A DNA stretch of 64,000 nt from Rhynchospora pubera (lineage: Eukaryota; Streptophyta; Magnoliopsida; Poales; Cyperaceae). Positions 24,838-38,138 of the stretch are shown piece by piece. The stretch spans positions 17,036,699-17,100,698 of the forward strand of contig CM051459.1 of the NCBI GenBank assembly GCA_028095005.1, given 5' to 3'. Under the pieces are notes generated by a model, which saw only the letters and a list, made by a program, of their open reading frames with translations, was not told the origin of the DNA and did not search any database. The translations under genes and the position numbers were made by a program. Every line of letters starts with the position of its first letter. Positions within the stretch are counted from its first letter, which is position 1.

Positions 24838-27800
24838 TTCTAAGTTATTTTATCACAATAATTTATATTTGAACTTCTTATACTGTCTATAATATCATTC
24901 ATTTGTTATTTATTCAAAAAAATTGTAATATACATGGTAATTACGCATATAAAGTGCAATTAATACAATTCTGAGCATCGTTTGAGCATTTCAATCATTT
25001 CTGGATTCATTCTAAGTCATTTGATCATAATCTACATTTAAACTCTTTATACCTTTTAGAATATGATTCATACCTTATTTATTAAAAAATTAGATTATAC
25101 ATGGTAATTACGCATATAAAGTACAAATAATGCAATTCTGAGTATCATTTGAGCATTTCAATCATTTCTGGATTCATTCTAAGTCACTTGATCACAATAA
25201 TCTACATTTAAACTATTTATACCGTCTAATATATGATTCATATGTTGTTTATTCAAAAAAGATTGGATTATACATGATAATTACGCATACCAAGTGCAAA
25301 AATTGCAATTTCGAGCATCGCCTGAGCATTTCAATCGTTTCAGGATTCATTCCAAGTAATTTGATCACGATAATCAACTTTTAAACTCTTTATACCATCT
25401 AGAATATAATTCATACATTATTTATAAAAAATATTGGATTATACATGGTAATTACGCATATAAATTTCAAATAATGCAAATTCAAATAATTATTTGATCA
25501 TTTCAATCGTTTCTGAATTCATTCTAAATCATTTGCTCACAATAATCTACATTTAAACTCTTTATATTGTCTAGAATATGATTCATATGCTATTTATTAA
25601 AAAAAAATTATACATGATAAATTACACATATAAAGTGCAAATAATGCAATTCTGAGCATCCTCTGAGCATTTCAATCCTTTCTGAATTCACTAAGTCATT
25701 TGATCATAATAATCTATATTTAAACTCTTTATACTGTCTAGAGTATGATTCGTATGTTATTTATTAAAAAAATATTGGATTATACATGATAATTACACAT
25801 AGAAGTGCAAATAATGCAATTTTGAGCATCTCAATCTTTTCTGGATTCATTTTAAGTCATTTGATCACAATAATTTACTTTTAAAATCTTTATACTTTCT
25901 AGACTAAGATTCATATCTTATTTGTTCAAAAAGATTAGATTAGACATGGTAATTACGCATATAAAGTGCTAATAATGCAATTCTGAGTATCATCTGAGTA
26001 TTTCAATCGTTTCTAGATTCATACTAAGTCATTTTATCGCTATAATCTACATTTAAACTCTTTATACTGTCTAGTATATGATTTATTTCTTGTTTACTAA
26101 AAAAAGATTGGCTTATAAATAGTAATTATGCATATAAAGTGCAAATAATGCAATTCTAAGTATCATTTGAGCATTTCAGTCATTATTGGATTCATTCTAA
26201 ATCATTTTTTTCCACTATAATCTACATTTAAACTCTTTGTAGAATTTAGAATATGATTCATATTTTATTTATTCAAAAAGATTAGATAATACATGGTAAA
26301 TACGCATATAAAGTGAAAAAAATGCAATTGAATCATTTGAGCATTTCAATTATTTCTGGATTCATTCTAAGTCATTTCATCACAATAATATACATTTAAA
26401 CTCTTTATATTATCCAGACTAAGATTCATATATTGTTAATTCAAAAGATTGGATTATGCATGGTAATTACGCATATAAATTGCAAATAATGTAATTGTAA
26501 GTATCATTTGATTCAGATCTTACATATACGGTCTAGAATATGATTCATTCCTAACATATTCAAAAAGATTGATTATACCGTGTAATTATGCTTATAAAGT
26601 GCAAATAATGCTTATTCTTAGTATTTTTTGAGCATTTAAATCGTTTATGCATTCATTCTAAGTCATTTCATCACAATAATCTATATTTATACTCTCTATA
26701 CTGTATAGAATATGATTCAGATCTTACCTAGTCGAAAAGATTGAATTATACCGAGTAATTATGCATATAAAGTGCAAATAATGCTTATTCTCATTATCAT
26801 TTGATCATTTTAATTATTTCTGCATTCATTCTAAGTCATTTCATCACAATAATCTATATTTAAACTCTCTATACAGTTTAGAATACGATTCAGACGTTAT
26901 CTATTCAAAACGATTGAATTATTCCAATTAATCACACATATAAAGTTAAATTAATGCAAGTTCTGAGTATCATTTGAGAATTTCAATCGCTTCTATATTC
27001 ATCCTATGTCATTTCGTCACAATAAAATACATTTAAAGTCTCTGTAAGGTCTTGAAACATAGAATATGATTGTGATCTTATATATTCAAAATGATTGAAT
27101 TATACCGAGTAATTATCCATATAAAGTAAAAAAAAATACTTATTTTCAATATCATTTAAGCATTTCAATCGTTTCTGCATTCATTCTAAGTCATTTCAGC
27201 ATGATAATTTATATTTAACTCTCTATACGGGCTAGAATATTATTCGAATTTTACATATCCAAAAAGATTAGATTATACAAATTAATTACGCATATAAAGT
27301 GAAAAAAATGTTTATTCTGAGTATCATTTGAGTATTTTAATCGTTCCGCATTCATAAGTCATGTCATCAAAATAATCTACATTTAAACTCTCCGTACAGT
27401 ATAGAATATGATTTAGATCTCGATTATTCAAAAAGATTGGATTATACTTAGTAATTACACATATAGAATGCTAATAATGCAAGTTCTGAGTATTATTTGA
27501 GCATTTCAAGCGTTTCTGCATTCATTTTAAGTAATTTCACCATAATAATCTACATTTAAACTATCTATACGGTATAGAATATGGTTCAGATCTTACATAT
27601 AAAAAAGAATGGATTATACCAAGTAATTACACATATAAAGTGAAAATATTGCAAGTTCCGAGTATCATTTGAGCATTTCAACTTGTTCTGTATTCATTCT
27701 AAGTAGTTTAATAATAGTAATCTACATTTAAATCCTCTATATAGTATAGAATATGATTCAAATCTTATGTATTAAAAAAAATTGGATTTTACCAAGTAAT

Positions 27801-30800
27801 TCCGCATGTCAAAAGAAAATTATGCTTATTCTGAGTATCATTTGAGCATTTCAATCGTTTCTGTTTTCAATATAAGTCATTAATTCACAATAAAATACAT
27901 TTAAACTCACTATACAATCTACAATATGATTCAGATATTAGTTATTCAAAAGATTGGATTATATTACACATATAAAGTGCAAATAATGCAAGTTCTGACT
28001 ATCATTTGAGCATTTCGATCGTTTTTGCATTCATTCTAAGTCATTCCATCATAATAATCTACATTATAAGTATCATTTGAGCATTTCAATCGTTTCTACA
28101 TTCATTCTAGCTTATTTCAACATAATAATCTGCATTTAAACTCTCTATGCGGTATAGAATATGAATCAGATCTTACATATTCAAAAAATATTGGATTATA
28201 ACAAGTTATTACACATATAAAGTGTAAAATAATGCAAGTTATAAGTATCATTTGAGCATTTCGATCGTTTCTGCATTAGTTTTAAGTCATTTCATTACAA
28301 TAATCTACATTTAAACTCTCTTTACTGTCTAGAATATGATTTAGATCTTACTTATTCAAAAATACTGGATTATACGTAGTAATTACATATATAAAATGCA
28401 AATAATGCAAGTTCTGAGTATCATTTGAGCATTTCAATTGTTTCTTCATTCATTCTGAGTAATTTCATCATAATAATCTACATTTTAACTCTCTATATGG
28501 TATATAATATGATTCAGATCTTACATATTCAAAAAGATTGCATTATACCAAGTAATTGCTCTTATAAAGTGCAAATATCACAAGCTGTGAGTATCATTTC
28601 AGCATTTCAGTCGTTTATGCATTCATTTTAAGTCATTTCATCATAATAATGTACATTTAAACTCTCTATATGATGTAGAATACGATTCAAATCTTATATT
28701 TTCTAAAATATTAGATTATACCAAGTAATTCCGCAGGTAAAGTGTGAATAATGCTTATTCTAAGTATCTTTCGAGCATTGCTATCATTTCTGCATTCTTT
28801 CTAAGTCATTTCATTGCAATAATCTACATTAAAAATCTCTATTCGGTCTATAATATGATTCAGATCTTACTTATTCAAAAAGATTGAATAATACACATCA
28901 ATTAAGCATATAAAGTGAAAATAATGCTTATTCTTAGTATCTTTTTAGCATTTCAATTATTTTAGCATTCATTCTAAGTCATTTCAACAAACTAATCTAC
29001 ATTTAAACTCTTTATACGGTCTAGAATATGATTTAAATCTTACTTATTTAAAATGATTTGATTAGACCTAGTAATTACGTATATAAAGTGCGAATAATGT
29101 ATATTTTGAGTATCATCTGAGCATTTCAATCATTTTGGTAATCATTGTAAGTCGTTTCATCACAATAATATACATTTAATCTTCATATACGGTCCAGAAT
29201 ATGATTAAGCTCTTACTTATTCAAAAAGATTGGAATATGCATAGTAATTACACACATAAATTGTAAATAATGGCTATTCCGAGTATCATTTGAGAATTTC
29301 AATCATTTCTGCATTCATTATATGTCATTTCATCATAATAATCTAGATTTAAAGTCTCTATATAGTCTAAAATATGATTTTAATTCTACTTATTCAAAAA
29401 GATTGGATTATACATAGTTTTTACACCTATAAAGTGCAAATAATGCTCATTATGAGTATCATTTAAGCATTTTTAATTATTTGTGAATTTATTCTAAGTC
29501 ATTTCATCGCAATATTAAACTTTTAAACTCTCTGTACTGACAGGAATATATATTTCAGATCTTTATTATTAAAAAATAATTGGTTATACATAGTTGTTAT
29601 GCCTATAAAGTGCAAATATTGCATATTCCGAGTATAATTTGAGCAATTCAACCGTTTCTTAATTCATTGCAACTTATTTCATCACAATAATCTATGTTTA
29701 AACTATCTTTATAGTATGGAATATGATTCATATTTTACTTATTCAAAAATATTGAATTATTCATAGTTGTTACGCCTATAAGATGAAAATAATACATATT
29801 CTGAGTATCATTTAAGCATTTCAACCGTTTCTAAATTTATTTCAAGTCATTTCATCACAATAAATCTTCATTTAAACTCTCCATATGGTCTATAATATGA
29901 TTCAAATCTTACTTATTCAAAAATATTGGATTATATCTTGTAATTATGTATATAAAGTGCAAATAACGCTCATTTTGAGTATCATTTTAGCATTTAAATC
30001 ATTTCTATATTCTTTCTTAATTATTTCATCACAATAATGTACATTTAAGCTCTCTATATGGACTAGAATATGATCCAGATCTTACATATTAAAAAATATT
30101 AGATTATACCAAGTAATTTCGCATATAAAATAGAAATAATGCATATTCTGAGAATCGTTTGAGCATTTCAACTATTTCAACATTCATTTTAAGTCATTTG
30201 ATTATAATAATCTACAATTAAATTCTCTATATTGTCTAGAATTTGATTCAGATATTACTCACTAAAAAATGTTGGATTATACATAGTAATTATGTGTACA
30301 ATGTGCAATTAATGCATATTTTGAGTATTATTTGAGAATTTCAAGTGATTTTTCATTCATTCTTAGTCATTTGATATGATGATATATATTTAAACTCTCT
30401 ATATTGTAAAGAATGTGATTCATATCTTATTTATTAAAAAATTAGAATATACATAGTAATTAATTATGCATATGAAGTGCTAATAATGCATATTATGAGA
30501 ATAATTTGAACATTTAACCTGTTTTGTTCATTCGTTGCAAGTCATTTCATCACAATAATGTACATTTAATTTCTCTATATGGTGTAAATTATGATTCATA
30601 TCTTACTTATTAAAAAAGATTAGATTATACATAGTTATTATGCCTATAAAGCACATACAATGCATATTTTGAGTATCATTGAGCGTTTTAGTTTGAATCC
30701 ATTTCAAGTTATTCCATCGTAACAATCTTCATTTAAACTCTCCATTTTAGTCTATAATATGATTCAGATCTTACTTATTAAAAAAGACTGGATTATACGT

Positions 30801-30914
30801 AGTAATTATAAATATAAAGTGCAAATAATCCTTATTATGAGTATCATTTGAGAATTTCAATAGTTTATGCATTCATTCTAAGCCATTTCATCATAATAAT
30901 CTACATTTAAACTC
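24838..30914 (+). repeat. 172-bp satellite array, right block
   Basis: About 35 further monomers continue in the same orientation. From about 26.5 kb a distinct subfamily appears: CTCTCTATACGG replaces CTCTTTATACTG, GATTCAGATCTTAC replaces GATTCATATGTTAT, and TGCTTATTCTGAG or TGCAAGTTCTGAG replaces TGCAATTCTGAG. Divergence rises toward the right edge. Confidence 0.93.
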
Positions 30915-31213
30915 GAGAAAGTTTAATATGCACCATAGTGCATAGGGCTTTCTATGCACCACGGATTTTTTCAGGGTATTTTGTAAATTGACAAATCTAA
31001 TTTAACCAATCTAATCTACATATTGAAATCTCATAGCAAACAAAATTTTATAATTTTTGAGATTTTATTACTATTTTTTTCGAATTTTTTAAAACATGTC
31101 ATTTTTGGGATTTTAGATTGGTTAAATTAGATTTGTCAATTTACAAAAATACTCCTTAAAAGTCCGTAGTGCATAGAAAGCTCTATGCATTATAGTGCAT
31201 ATTAAATTTTTTC
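30915..31213. mobile_element. MITE with ~118-bp arms inserted in the satellite
   Basis: The ends GAGAAAGTTTAATATGCAC and the complement of GAAAAAATTTAATATGCAC form inverted repeats that extend inward about 118 bp. TTTAAACT, a sequence of the satellite monomer, flanks both sides (30906-30913 and 31214-31221), an 8-bp target duplication. The element is non-coding. hAT-like or Mutator-like is possible by target length. Confidence 0.8.
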
Positions 31214-31535
31214 TTTAAACTATCTGTACGATATAGATTATGATTCAAATCTTATTTATTTAAAAAGACTTAATTATACAAAGTTATTACACATATAAAG
31301 TGAATATAATACATATTCTAAGTATCATTTTAGCTTTTCAACTGTTTTCGAATTAATTCTAAGTCATTTCATTATAATAATCAAAATTTAAACACTCTAA
31401 TGGTCTAGAATATGATTCAGATATTACATAATAAAAAAAATTTGGATTATACTTAGTAATTGCATATAAAGTGCAAATAATGCTTATTCTAAGTAATTTA
31501 TTTATTTCTGCATTTATTCTAAATCATTTCATTCT
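31214..31535 (+). repeat. 172-bp satellite array, right edge
   Basis: Two to three worn monomers end near 31535, where the last ATTCTAAATCATTTCATTCTAAG motif gives way to unrelated sequence. Confidence 0.85.
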
Positions 31536-31961
31536 AAGAATAAAAAGAGAAATGAACCGAACAGATTGGAAAAAAAAATAAACCAACTACATAGATGCCG
31601 TGTCGCATTGAAATAAACGAAAAATTTGGTTGACACCCCCTCATATTTTATTTATAATTTTGATTCTGATTTTAATCTGATAACATATGACAGCACCGTC
31701 AGCACGGATCTTAGCACGACTCTACGATAATTCTTTCATTCCATGCCACCAACCGAGGTCGGAATAAGCATTTAAGTTTCTGAATATTTTCCTGGTCTTC
31801 TGAATTTTTTTTCCTGAAATGTCAAGTCACTTTCAACCCTTTGAGCTTCTCAACAACATAGATTACAAAGCGTAAAAAAAATAAGCATTTAAGTTTCTAC
31901 TACGAAGTTTTATATTAAAAAAAGGTAACACGCTTAAGAATCTCTATAGTGAAGTACTGAA
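31536..31961. other. Intergenic, nothing recognised
   Basis: The stretch lies between the satellite edge and the MITE at 31962. No gene or repeat was identified. Confidence 0.5.
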
Positions 31962-32118
31962 GGGTGCGTTTGGATAGGTGTGGGAAGAAGGGAAGAAGGG
32001 AAGAAGTGGGAAGAAGTATTGGGAAGTGTGTAATTTTGTGAAGAGTTTGGATTGTTTATAATTTTTTTTCTTCCTTTTTCCTTCTTCTTTCTTCTTCTTC
32101 TCTCATCCAAACGTAGGC
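31962..32118. mobile_element. MITE, TTTGGAT family, copy 3
   Basis: The ends are GGGTGCGTTTGGATAGG and the complement of GCCTACGTTTGGATGAG. The core AAGTATTGGGAAGTGTGTAA and GTTTGGATTGTTTATAAT matches the copies at 4776 and 4995. The arms differ from those copies: here the left is GGAAGAA-rich and the right CTTCTTC-rich, yet they still pair with each other. Confidence 0.78.
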
Positions 32119-32639
32119 GAAGTGTAAAAGACTTAATTGCTCATTGTAGTAACTACAACAAATTTGCACTTTGTGTCTGAGTACAACATCACTTGAAATC
32201 CTGCATATATTGTTCTTTTCAGGAAAAAAACAATGTCAAAGGTTCTTGGAAAAATAGCATGCTAGCCAAATTTAATATGAAATTATTTTTGCTAAGTACT
32301 TGAATATGAATAGAAATATATGCTCTTTTATAGTTTACTTCATTTTTGCTGCATTAGCAGCTAAGTAGTCTCACGTCTTTACAACATTTTTTATTTTTTT
32401 ACGGAGAAAATTTTCGTGAATTTATTTTGGTAGAGACATATATATGCTAACAAAAATACAAAATATAAAAGAAAAAAATATATCACGTGGGAATATTTAT
32501 AGAGAACTGTCCATATTTAATGCGCTGCAATATTCATTTATTCCTTTTTTATATCTGAGAAACCGAAAAAAATCAAGCTGATGCTTCATTTACCAAATAA
32601 TTATCCCTTCCGGTTGGTATTATAAAAAATATTTTTATT
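32119..32639. other. Upstream region of the U-box gene
   Basis: AT-rich DNA between the MITE and the putative leader exon of the PUB43/44-like gene. The promoter should lie here or just downstream. I could not choose a convincing TATA box. Confidence 0.4.
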
Positions 32640-33043
32640 ATTTATTTTTTTATTTGTGTTGCCAGCACACTCTACCGCAGGTTCACACTTCTCCTCACTG
32701 TCTGTCTGTTGATCGTAGCTGACTCTACAGAAAGTCCATAGACAAGTCAAAAACACATGCTCTCTCTCTCTCTCTCTCTCTCTCTCCCCCTTCTCTCTCT
32801 CCCCCTTCCACACTGTTTCCAGCCCGCTTCCTTTTTCCTTCCTACCCTTTACCCGTTTCCTTCTCCTCCTCTTCTCTCGCACTCGCGGCGCTCTCCGGTG
32901 GGTCCCGACTGGAGACTATGCGCTTCTCTGTTCTCTCTAGGGTTATCCTATCCAGCTAGCGACTCCATATCACCATAGATTCCGAGAGGAGAGGCGAAAC
33001 ACTTGGTACAGGCGCGAGAATTTGATTGCTGGACGCCTTTTAG
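32640..33043 (+). promoter_or_regulatory. Putative 5' leader exon of the U-box gene with CT repeat
   Basis: A CT run of about 13 units (32760-32786) followed by pyrimidine-rich DNA is typical of plant 5' leaders. A donor at 33043/33044 (TTTTAG then GTGAAAT) and an acceptor ending at 33584 would remove a ~540-bp leader intron before the start codon at 33608. The transcription start is not determined. Confidence 0.5.
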
Positions 33044-33607
33044 GTGAAATATTATTCATTTTTTTTTTCTGTTTCTTCTTAGAATCAGGTGATAGTAAGT
33101 GGAATTTGCAATTGGAGGTATTCTGTGTTTAGTTGAGAAAGTTAGGGTTAAATTGATATGATATTTGTAAAAGACAAAAGGCCTAGTGCAAGTGATTAGA
33201 ACCAGATTCTGTGCTTTTTAAGACGTATTATAGAACTAAAATTATTAGTTTCAATAGGAGTTTTATGATACTATGCTAGCTATTGAGTCTTTTTTCCTTT
33301 TTTAGGGAATTTGCTTGTTTAGTGCTTAAAAATTATAACTGGATAATAATTCCAGGCAGGGTATAATTGTACTTGTAGGGTAAAACTGCCAGCTCTTTTC
33401 CTTTCTATACAAATGCTACACGTGGAAATCAGAAATTGTTTTTTTTTTTTATGTTTTAATCCCTAAATAAAGGCGATTTCATTTAGTTTTGAAAGTGCAT
33501 AATTCTTGTCCTCTCCATATTATTGGTTCTGCCTACCAGTTGTTTCCTTTTCAATTGCTCACATTCTCCAAATTTGTTTAATAGGGTTTAAAAAAAGAAA
33601 AAAAATT

Positions 33608-36600
33608 ATGGCTGAGACAGCTGATGGATACGATGACTCGTCGACCCACTCAACTGGCTCATACCATGAAACAGCACACATTGAGCCATTATATGAGGCA
33701 TTTCGATGTCCACTCAGTAGAAAAGTAATGCACAACCCAGTTACTCTAGAGACTGGTCAGACCTTTGAGCGTGAGGCGATTGAGAAGTGGTTAAGGGAAT
33801 GTAATGTGAACGGGAGACCCCCTACTTGCCCTGTCACAGGAAAAGTGCTGAGCAGCACTGAGTTAAACCCCAGCATTGCCCTCCGAAATACAATTGAAGA
33901 ATGGACACAGAGAAATGAGGCTGCAAGGTTGGATGTGGCAAGGAAGTCACTTTTTGTTGGGAGCTCTGAGGCTGATGTTTTACAGGCACTGGATTACGTG
34001 ATAGATATCTGTCATATGAACCGGACCCCTAGGAACTTTGTAAGGAAGGGGGAATTGATTCCATTGATTGCTGACATGTTGAAAAGCAGTAGTCAGAGAG
34101 TGCGGTTGAAAGCATTAGAGACGCTTCGAATACTCGCCGAAGAAGATGATGATAACAAGGTTTTCTCTTAGTGGCTTTAACTTATTTCTCTGGGGGTGTG
34201 GGATCTTTGAGGTTATTGATTAGGTAGTCGAACCAGTTATTTTGTAAAACTTGCTGCCATCTGGGGAAGAAAACATTGATAGAAAGTAAAAGTTCCGTAT
34301 ATTGTTTGTTTTCTCAAACCATACTCTCAACTTTAATTGTGGGTGCTGGGTTGAGCCTGACCTTATAAAGTTCATTTGGCTCGCATCTTGTTTGGATACT
34401 GGATTATTTGGCTCATTCCTAATGACGTCTGAAATTGCTAAATCACTTAAATTAAGGTCCAATATTAAACAATAATAAAATGAGTGAAACACATTAAAAT
34501 TAAAGCCAGGTAAGTTGTTATTAACATATGCAATTAATAGATTCTAGATGCATGTACTTGTATCAGTAAACACAGGTCCTCATATTGTCTCAAGTAAATC
34601 TATTATCTACCATGATAGTTTAAATCTTTACTAGAACCATTATTACTTCAGGAAAACATAGCATTAGGGGACACCATTCGCACAATAGTGAAGTTCTTGT
34701 CGCATGGGCACTCCCAAGAGAGGGAAGGAGCAGTTTCCTTGTTATATGAGCTCTCAAAACGTGAATCTCTTTGTGAGAAGATTGGGGATGTAAGCGGGGC
34801 CATTCTAATCCTCGTGGGGATGTCAAGCAGCGAGTCTGTGAATGCGTCAACTGTTGAGAGAGCCGAGAAGACACTTGAGAATCTGGAAAGGTGTGAGAAA
34901 AATGTTAGGCAGATGGCTGAGAATGGACGGCTTCAGCCCTTCCTTAGACTTCTCCTCCAAGGTACAGGCTAAACCTCCTGAGATAAGGTCTTATTGTGAA
35001 AAATCTGTACCAGCATTATGGAATCAATGCCTCTTCAAATTCATATATCTACCGAGTCTAATTTGCTCTGTTTGAGGTTCTTGGCAGGAGGAATTTGTCA
35101 TCTTTTAGTCATAGTAGAGGTTTGATGAAGTTTCTGCTTAACAAACAGAGTTACACTGTTACAGCATAATAATAACTAAAATGATAGTGTACCAAGATTA
35201 TACTGGCATGTATGTACTGATACAAGAGCAACTGTTATTCCTTGGTAGTAAGTTTAAATTGTTTTAATGTAAACTTTGATTTACCACATGATATTCACAA
35301 AATTCCAGGTTCACCTGATACACAACTCTCCATGGCTGCATACCTGGGAGAACTAGTCTTGAGCAATGATAAAAAGGTCTTTGTGGCTGAGACAGCTGGC
35401 TCAGCACTGGTGGATGTGATGCGAAGTGGCAACAAGGAGGCTAGAGAGGCTGCTCTCAAGGCGCTCAACCAGATCTCCTCTTATGAAACAAGTGCCAAGA
35501 TTCTCATTGAAGCCGGCATCCTTCCTCCACTAGTCAAGGACCTTTTCATGGTAGGTTCCAATCAGCTTCCCATGCGGCTTAAAGAGGTCTCAGCGACTAT
35601 CCTTGCAAACTTGGTTGCATGTGGGGCCAATTTTGAGTCTATCCCTCTTGATCACAACCGGCAGACACTAGTCTCCGAGGATATTGTGCACAATCTTTTG
35701 CATCTGATTAGCAACACTGGGCCTGCAATTGAGTGCAAGCTTCTCCAGGTACCATAATTAGTTTATTGCCAAATGGTTCGCTCATTATGTTGGCAGATAT
35801 TTTTGTTTTAGCAGGTAGTCACCAATATTTTCATTCTTCTTATTTCATGAGAAGATTATTGTCAAGTACATAATATTGGTACAGTGGTCACAGGATCACA
35901 AATGGCTTTTTTTACCAATTGGACATGTCATATATTTATTATTTATTTGTTTATATTTTTTTGCCTTTATTGTACTCCTGACCTTTAGTTAAAAATGGGT
36001 AGTGTCACCACCAATTATTCTAGTTCTGGTATAATAGGTATTAGAAATTGTCTTTTATTGGGTAGTGTTAATGCCAATAATCTGGGAAGAACAGCTCCCA
36101 AGCTTGGGTTATTGTAATAGGACTTGTAGTTTCCAAGTTTATTCTGGCTACACACACAAATAAATTATTAACTTCATATTTGGTCATTGTCTGTTACAGG
36201 TACTTGTCGGACTCACAAGCAGTTCAGCCACTGTCTTAAAAATAGTTGCAGCCATTAGGAGTTCTGGGGCCACTATTAGTCTGATCCAGTTTGTTGAAGC
36301 CCCTCAACGGGAAGTTCGAATGGCTGCGATAAAATTACTTAAAAATATATCTCCCCACATGGGTCAAGATATGGCTGACTCCTTCAGAGCTGCTGGCAGC
36401 CAGCTAAGCAGCCTGGTTAGTGTCATGGCCGAGAACAATGGAATCTCTGATGAACAAGCAGCAGCAGCTGGTCTACTCGCTGACCTTCCCGAGAGAGATT
36501 CTGTTCTTACTCAGCGCCTTCTAGAAGAAAATGCCTTTATAATAATCATCTCCAAGGTCAGAGGAATCCGCCAAGGCGAGATCCGCGGGGGCCGTTTTGT

Positions 36601-37327
36601 CACCCAGTTTCTTGAAGGATTGGTTATGATTCTTTCCAGGGTAACTTACATGTTGGATGAGAATAGCTTCATTGTCTTTGCACAGGAGCATAATTTGGCA
36701 GCATTGTTCACTGAACTATTACAGACAAATGGCCTTGACAAAGTGCAGGCTACCTCGGCTGCAGCATTGGAGAATCTTTCGCAGAAGTCAAAGTATTTGA
36801 CTAAGATTCCAGACCCACCCCAGCCAGGTTTCTGTGGCTTCTGCTTCAGCAAGCCAACACAGGATACAGCCGGTATATGTAAGGTGCACCACGGATTCTG
36901 CTCCATCAGAGAAACCTTCTGCCTTCTTGAAGGGAAAGCTGTGGAGAAACTAGTTGCATTGTTGGACCACACAAAAGAACAAGTGGCGGAGGCTGCTTTG
37001 GCTGCATTGTGTACTTTGCTAGAAGATGGGGTCATTATTGAAGAAGGGGTAGCGGTGCTGTGTGAAACTGATGGGATTAGGCTAATACTTGAGGTTTTAT
37101 GCGAGAACCGAACTGAGGTATTGAGGCAACGTGCTGTGTGGGCTGTTGAGAGGATACTGAGACGTGAGGATATAGCGTATGATATTTCAGGTGATCAGAA
37201 TGTGGGAACAGCTCTTGTTGAAGCATTTAGGAATGGCGACTATAGGACCAGGCAGATTGCTGAGCGAGCACTCAAGCATGTGGATAAGCTACCTAATTTT
37301 TCAGGGATTTTTACAAAGATGGCTTAA
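33608..37327 (+). CDS. PUB43: U-box/ARM-repeat E3 ubiquitin ligase, PUB43/44 (SAUL1)-like
   Basis: Four coding exons: 33608-34159, 34652-34961, 35309-35748 and 36200-37327. All joins are GT..AG and in phase, giving 809 residues; Arabidopsis PUB43 and PUB44 are about 800-810. The U-box spans roughly residues 28-103 (YEAFRCPLSRKVMHNPVTLE, then FEREAIEKW and PPTCPVTG). The remainder is ARM-type helical repeats, ending HVDKLPNFSGIF, the conserved tail of this subfamily. U-box proteins recruit E2 enzymes; SAUL1 and its kin act at the plasma membrane in senescence, cell death and immunity. That role is known for the family and inferred here. The start at 33608 is preferred over an upstream ATG because the family begins there and the 34 codons before it overlap the leader intron acceptor. 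PUB44 or PUB45 is an equally good name. Confidence 0.93.
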
Positions 37328-37749
37328 TGGATTGTGAAGCGAATTGAAATTTGTCGTCCCAAATTTATATGCAGTGAGCTAGTGATGTACATTTCTCTAT
37401 ACTACGCTACGAGTCGTTTTTGTTTTTCCCCCTTTTCTTGTTGTCATTGTTTGTCTATACTTCATAGTTGTAACTTTTTTTTTTTTTTGTGAACAGCGTG
37501 AGAATTTGTGGTTGCCTGGAAGTTGTAATATGCGGTTTTGTAATTAAAATTTATAGCAAGTTCTATACGTAAGTTAAAAGGTGAAAAAAAAAATATTTGA
37601 GTCCTGAGCGTTCAACTTTTGGTTTTCCTGTATCATACTGTCTATGTCAATCGCATTTTCGAATTTTATTCATGCTTTTCAGTGGTCGTACAGTCGTACT
37701 GCCATTGTAGCGTCTGTTAGATTAGTGTTGTTTCTCTATAATCTCTTAT
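37328..37749 (+). other. 3' region of the U-box gene
   Basis: Probable 3' untranslated region and downstream DNA. AATTAAAATTTATAG near 37541 could serve for polyadenylation. The target duplication of the next MITE starts at 37741. Confidence 0.45.
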
Positions 37750-38129
37750 GAAGAATGCTACGGGCCTATGCGTAGGACGGATGTGGTCCGTCTTACATGA
37801 TCGTATTTGCGTAATCAAATTTCAAATCACTGATCCAAACCGTTAGATTGAATCTTCATATCGAAAACTTATATAAAACCAAATTTTACATTTTTTTCGA
37901 AATTTTTTTACTATTTATTTTGTATTTTAAAAAACCATTGTTATTGGATGTTCTATATAAGTTCTAGGAGTGATTTTCTAAAAATACGAAATAGATAGTA
38001 AAAAAATTCGAAAAAATGTAAAATTTTGTTTCATACAAGTTTTCAATATGAATCTAATGGTTTGGATTGGTGATTTGAAATTTGATTACGCGAATACAAT
38101 CATGTACGCGTAGGATTGTAGCATTCCTC
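37750..38129. mobile_element. 380-bp foldback MITE, Mutator-like, perfect 9-bp target duplication
   Basis: The two halves pair along almost their whole length (arms about 170 bp). The ends are GAAGAATGCTACGGGCCTA and the complement of GAGGAATGCTACAATCCTA. ATCTCTTAT flanks both sides exactly (37741-37749 and 38130-38138). A 9-bp duplication with long inverted arms points to a Mutator-like origin. The element is non-coding. Confidence 0.88.
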
Positions 38130-38138
38130 ATCTCTTAT

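Noticed and set aside
7475..31535. Possible CRISPR array because of regular repeats
   Set aside because: Monomers are 172 bp, contiguous and without unique spacers, in a plant genome. It is a satellite.
32601..32882. Arg/Glu-rich minus-strand frame over the CT repeat
   Set aside because: Artifact of the CT microsatellite in the leader of the U-box gene.
33506..33607. 34 extra codons upstream of the U-box protein start
   Set aside because: They are absent from the family, and the likely acceptor of a leader intron (ending 33584) lies within them.
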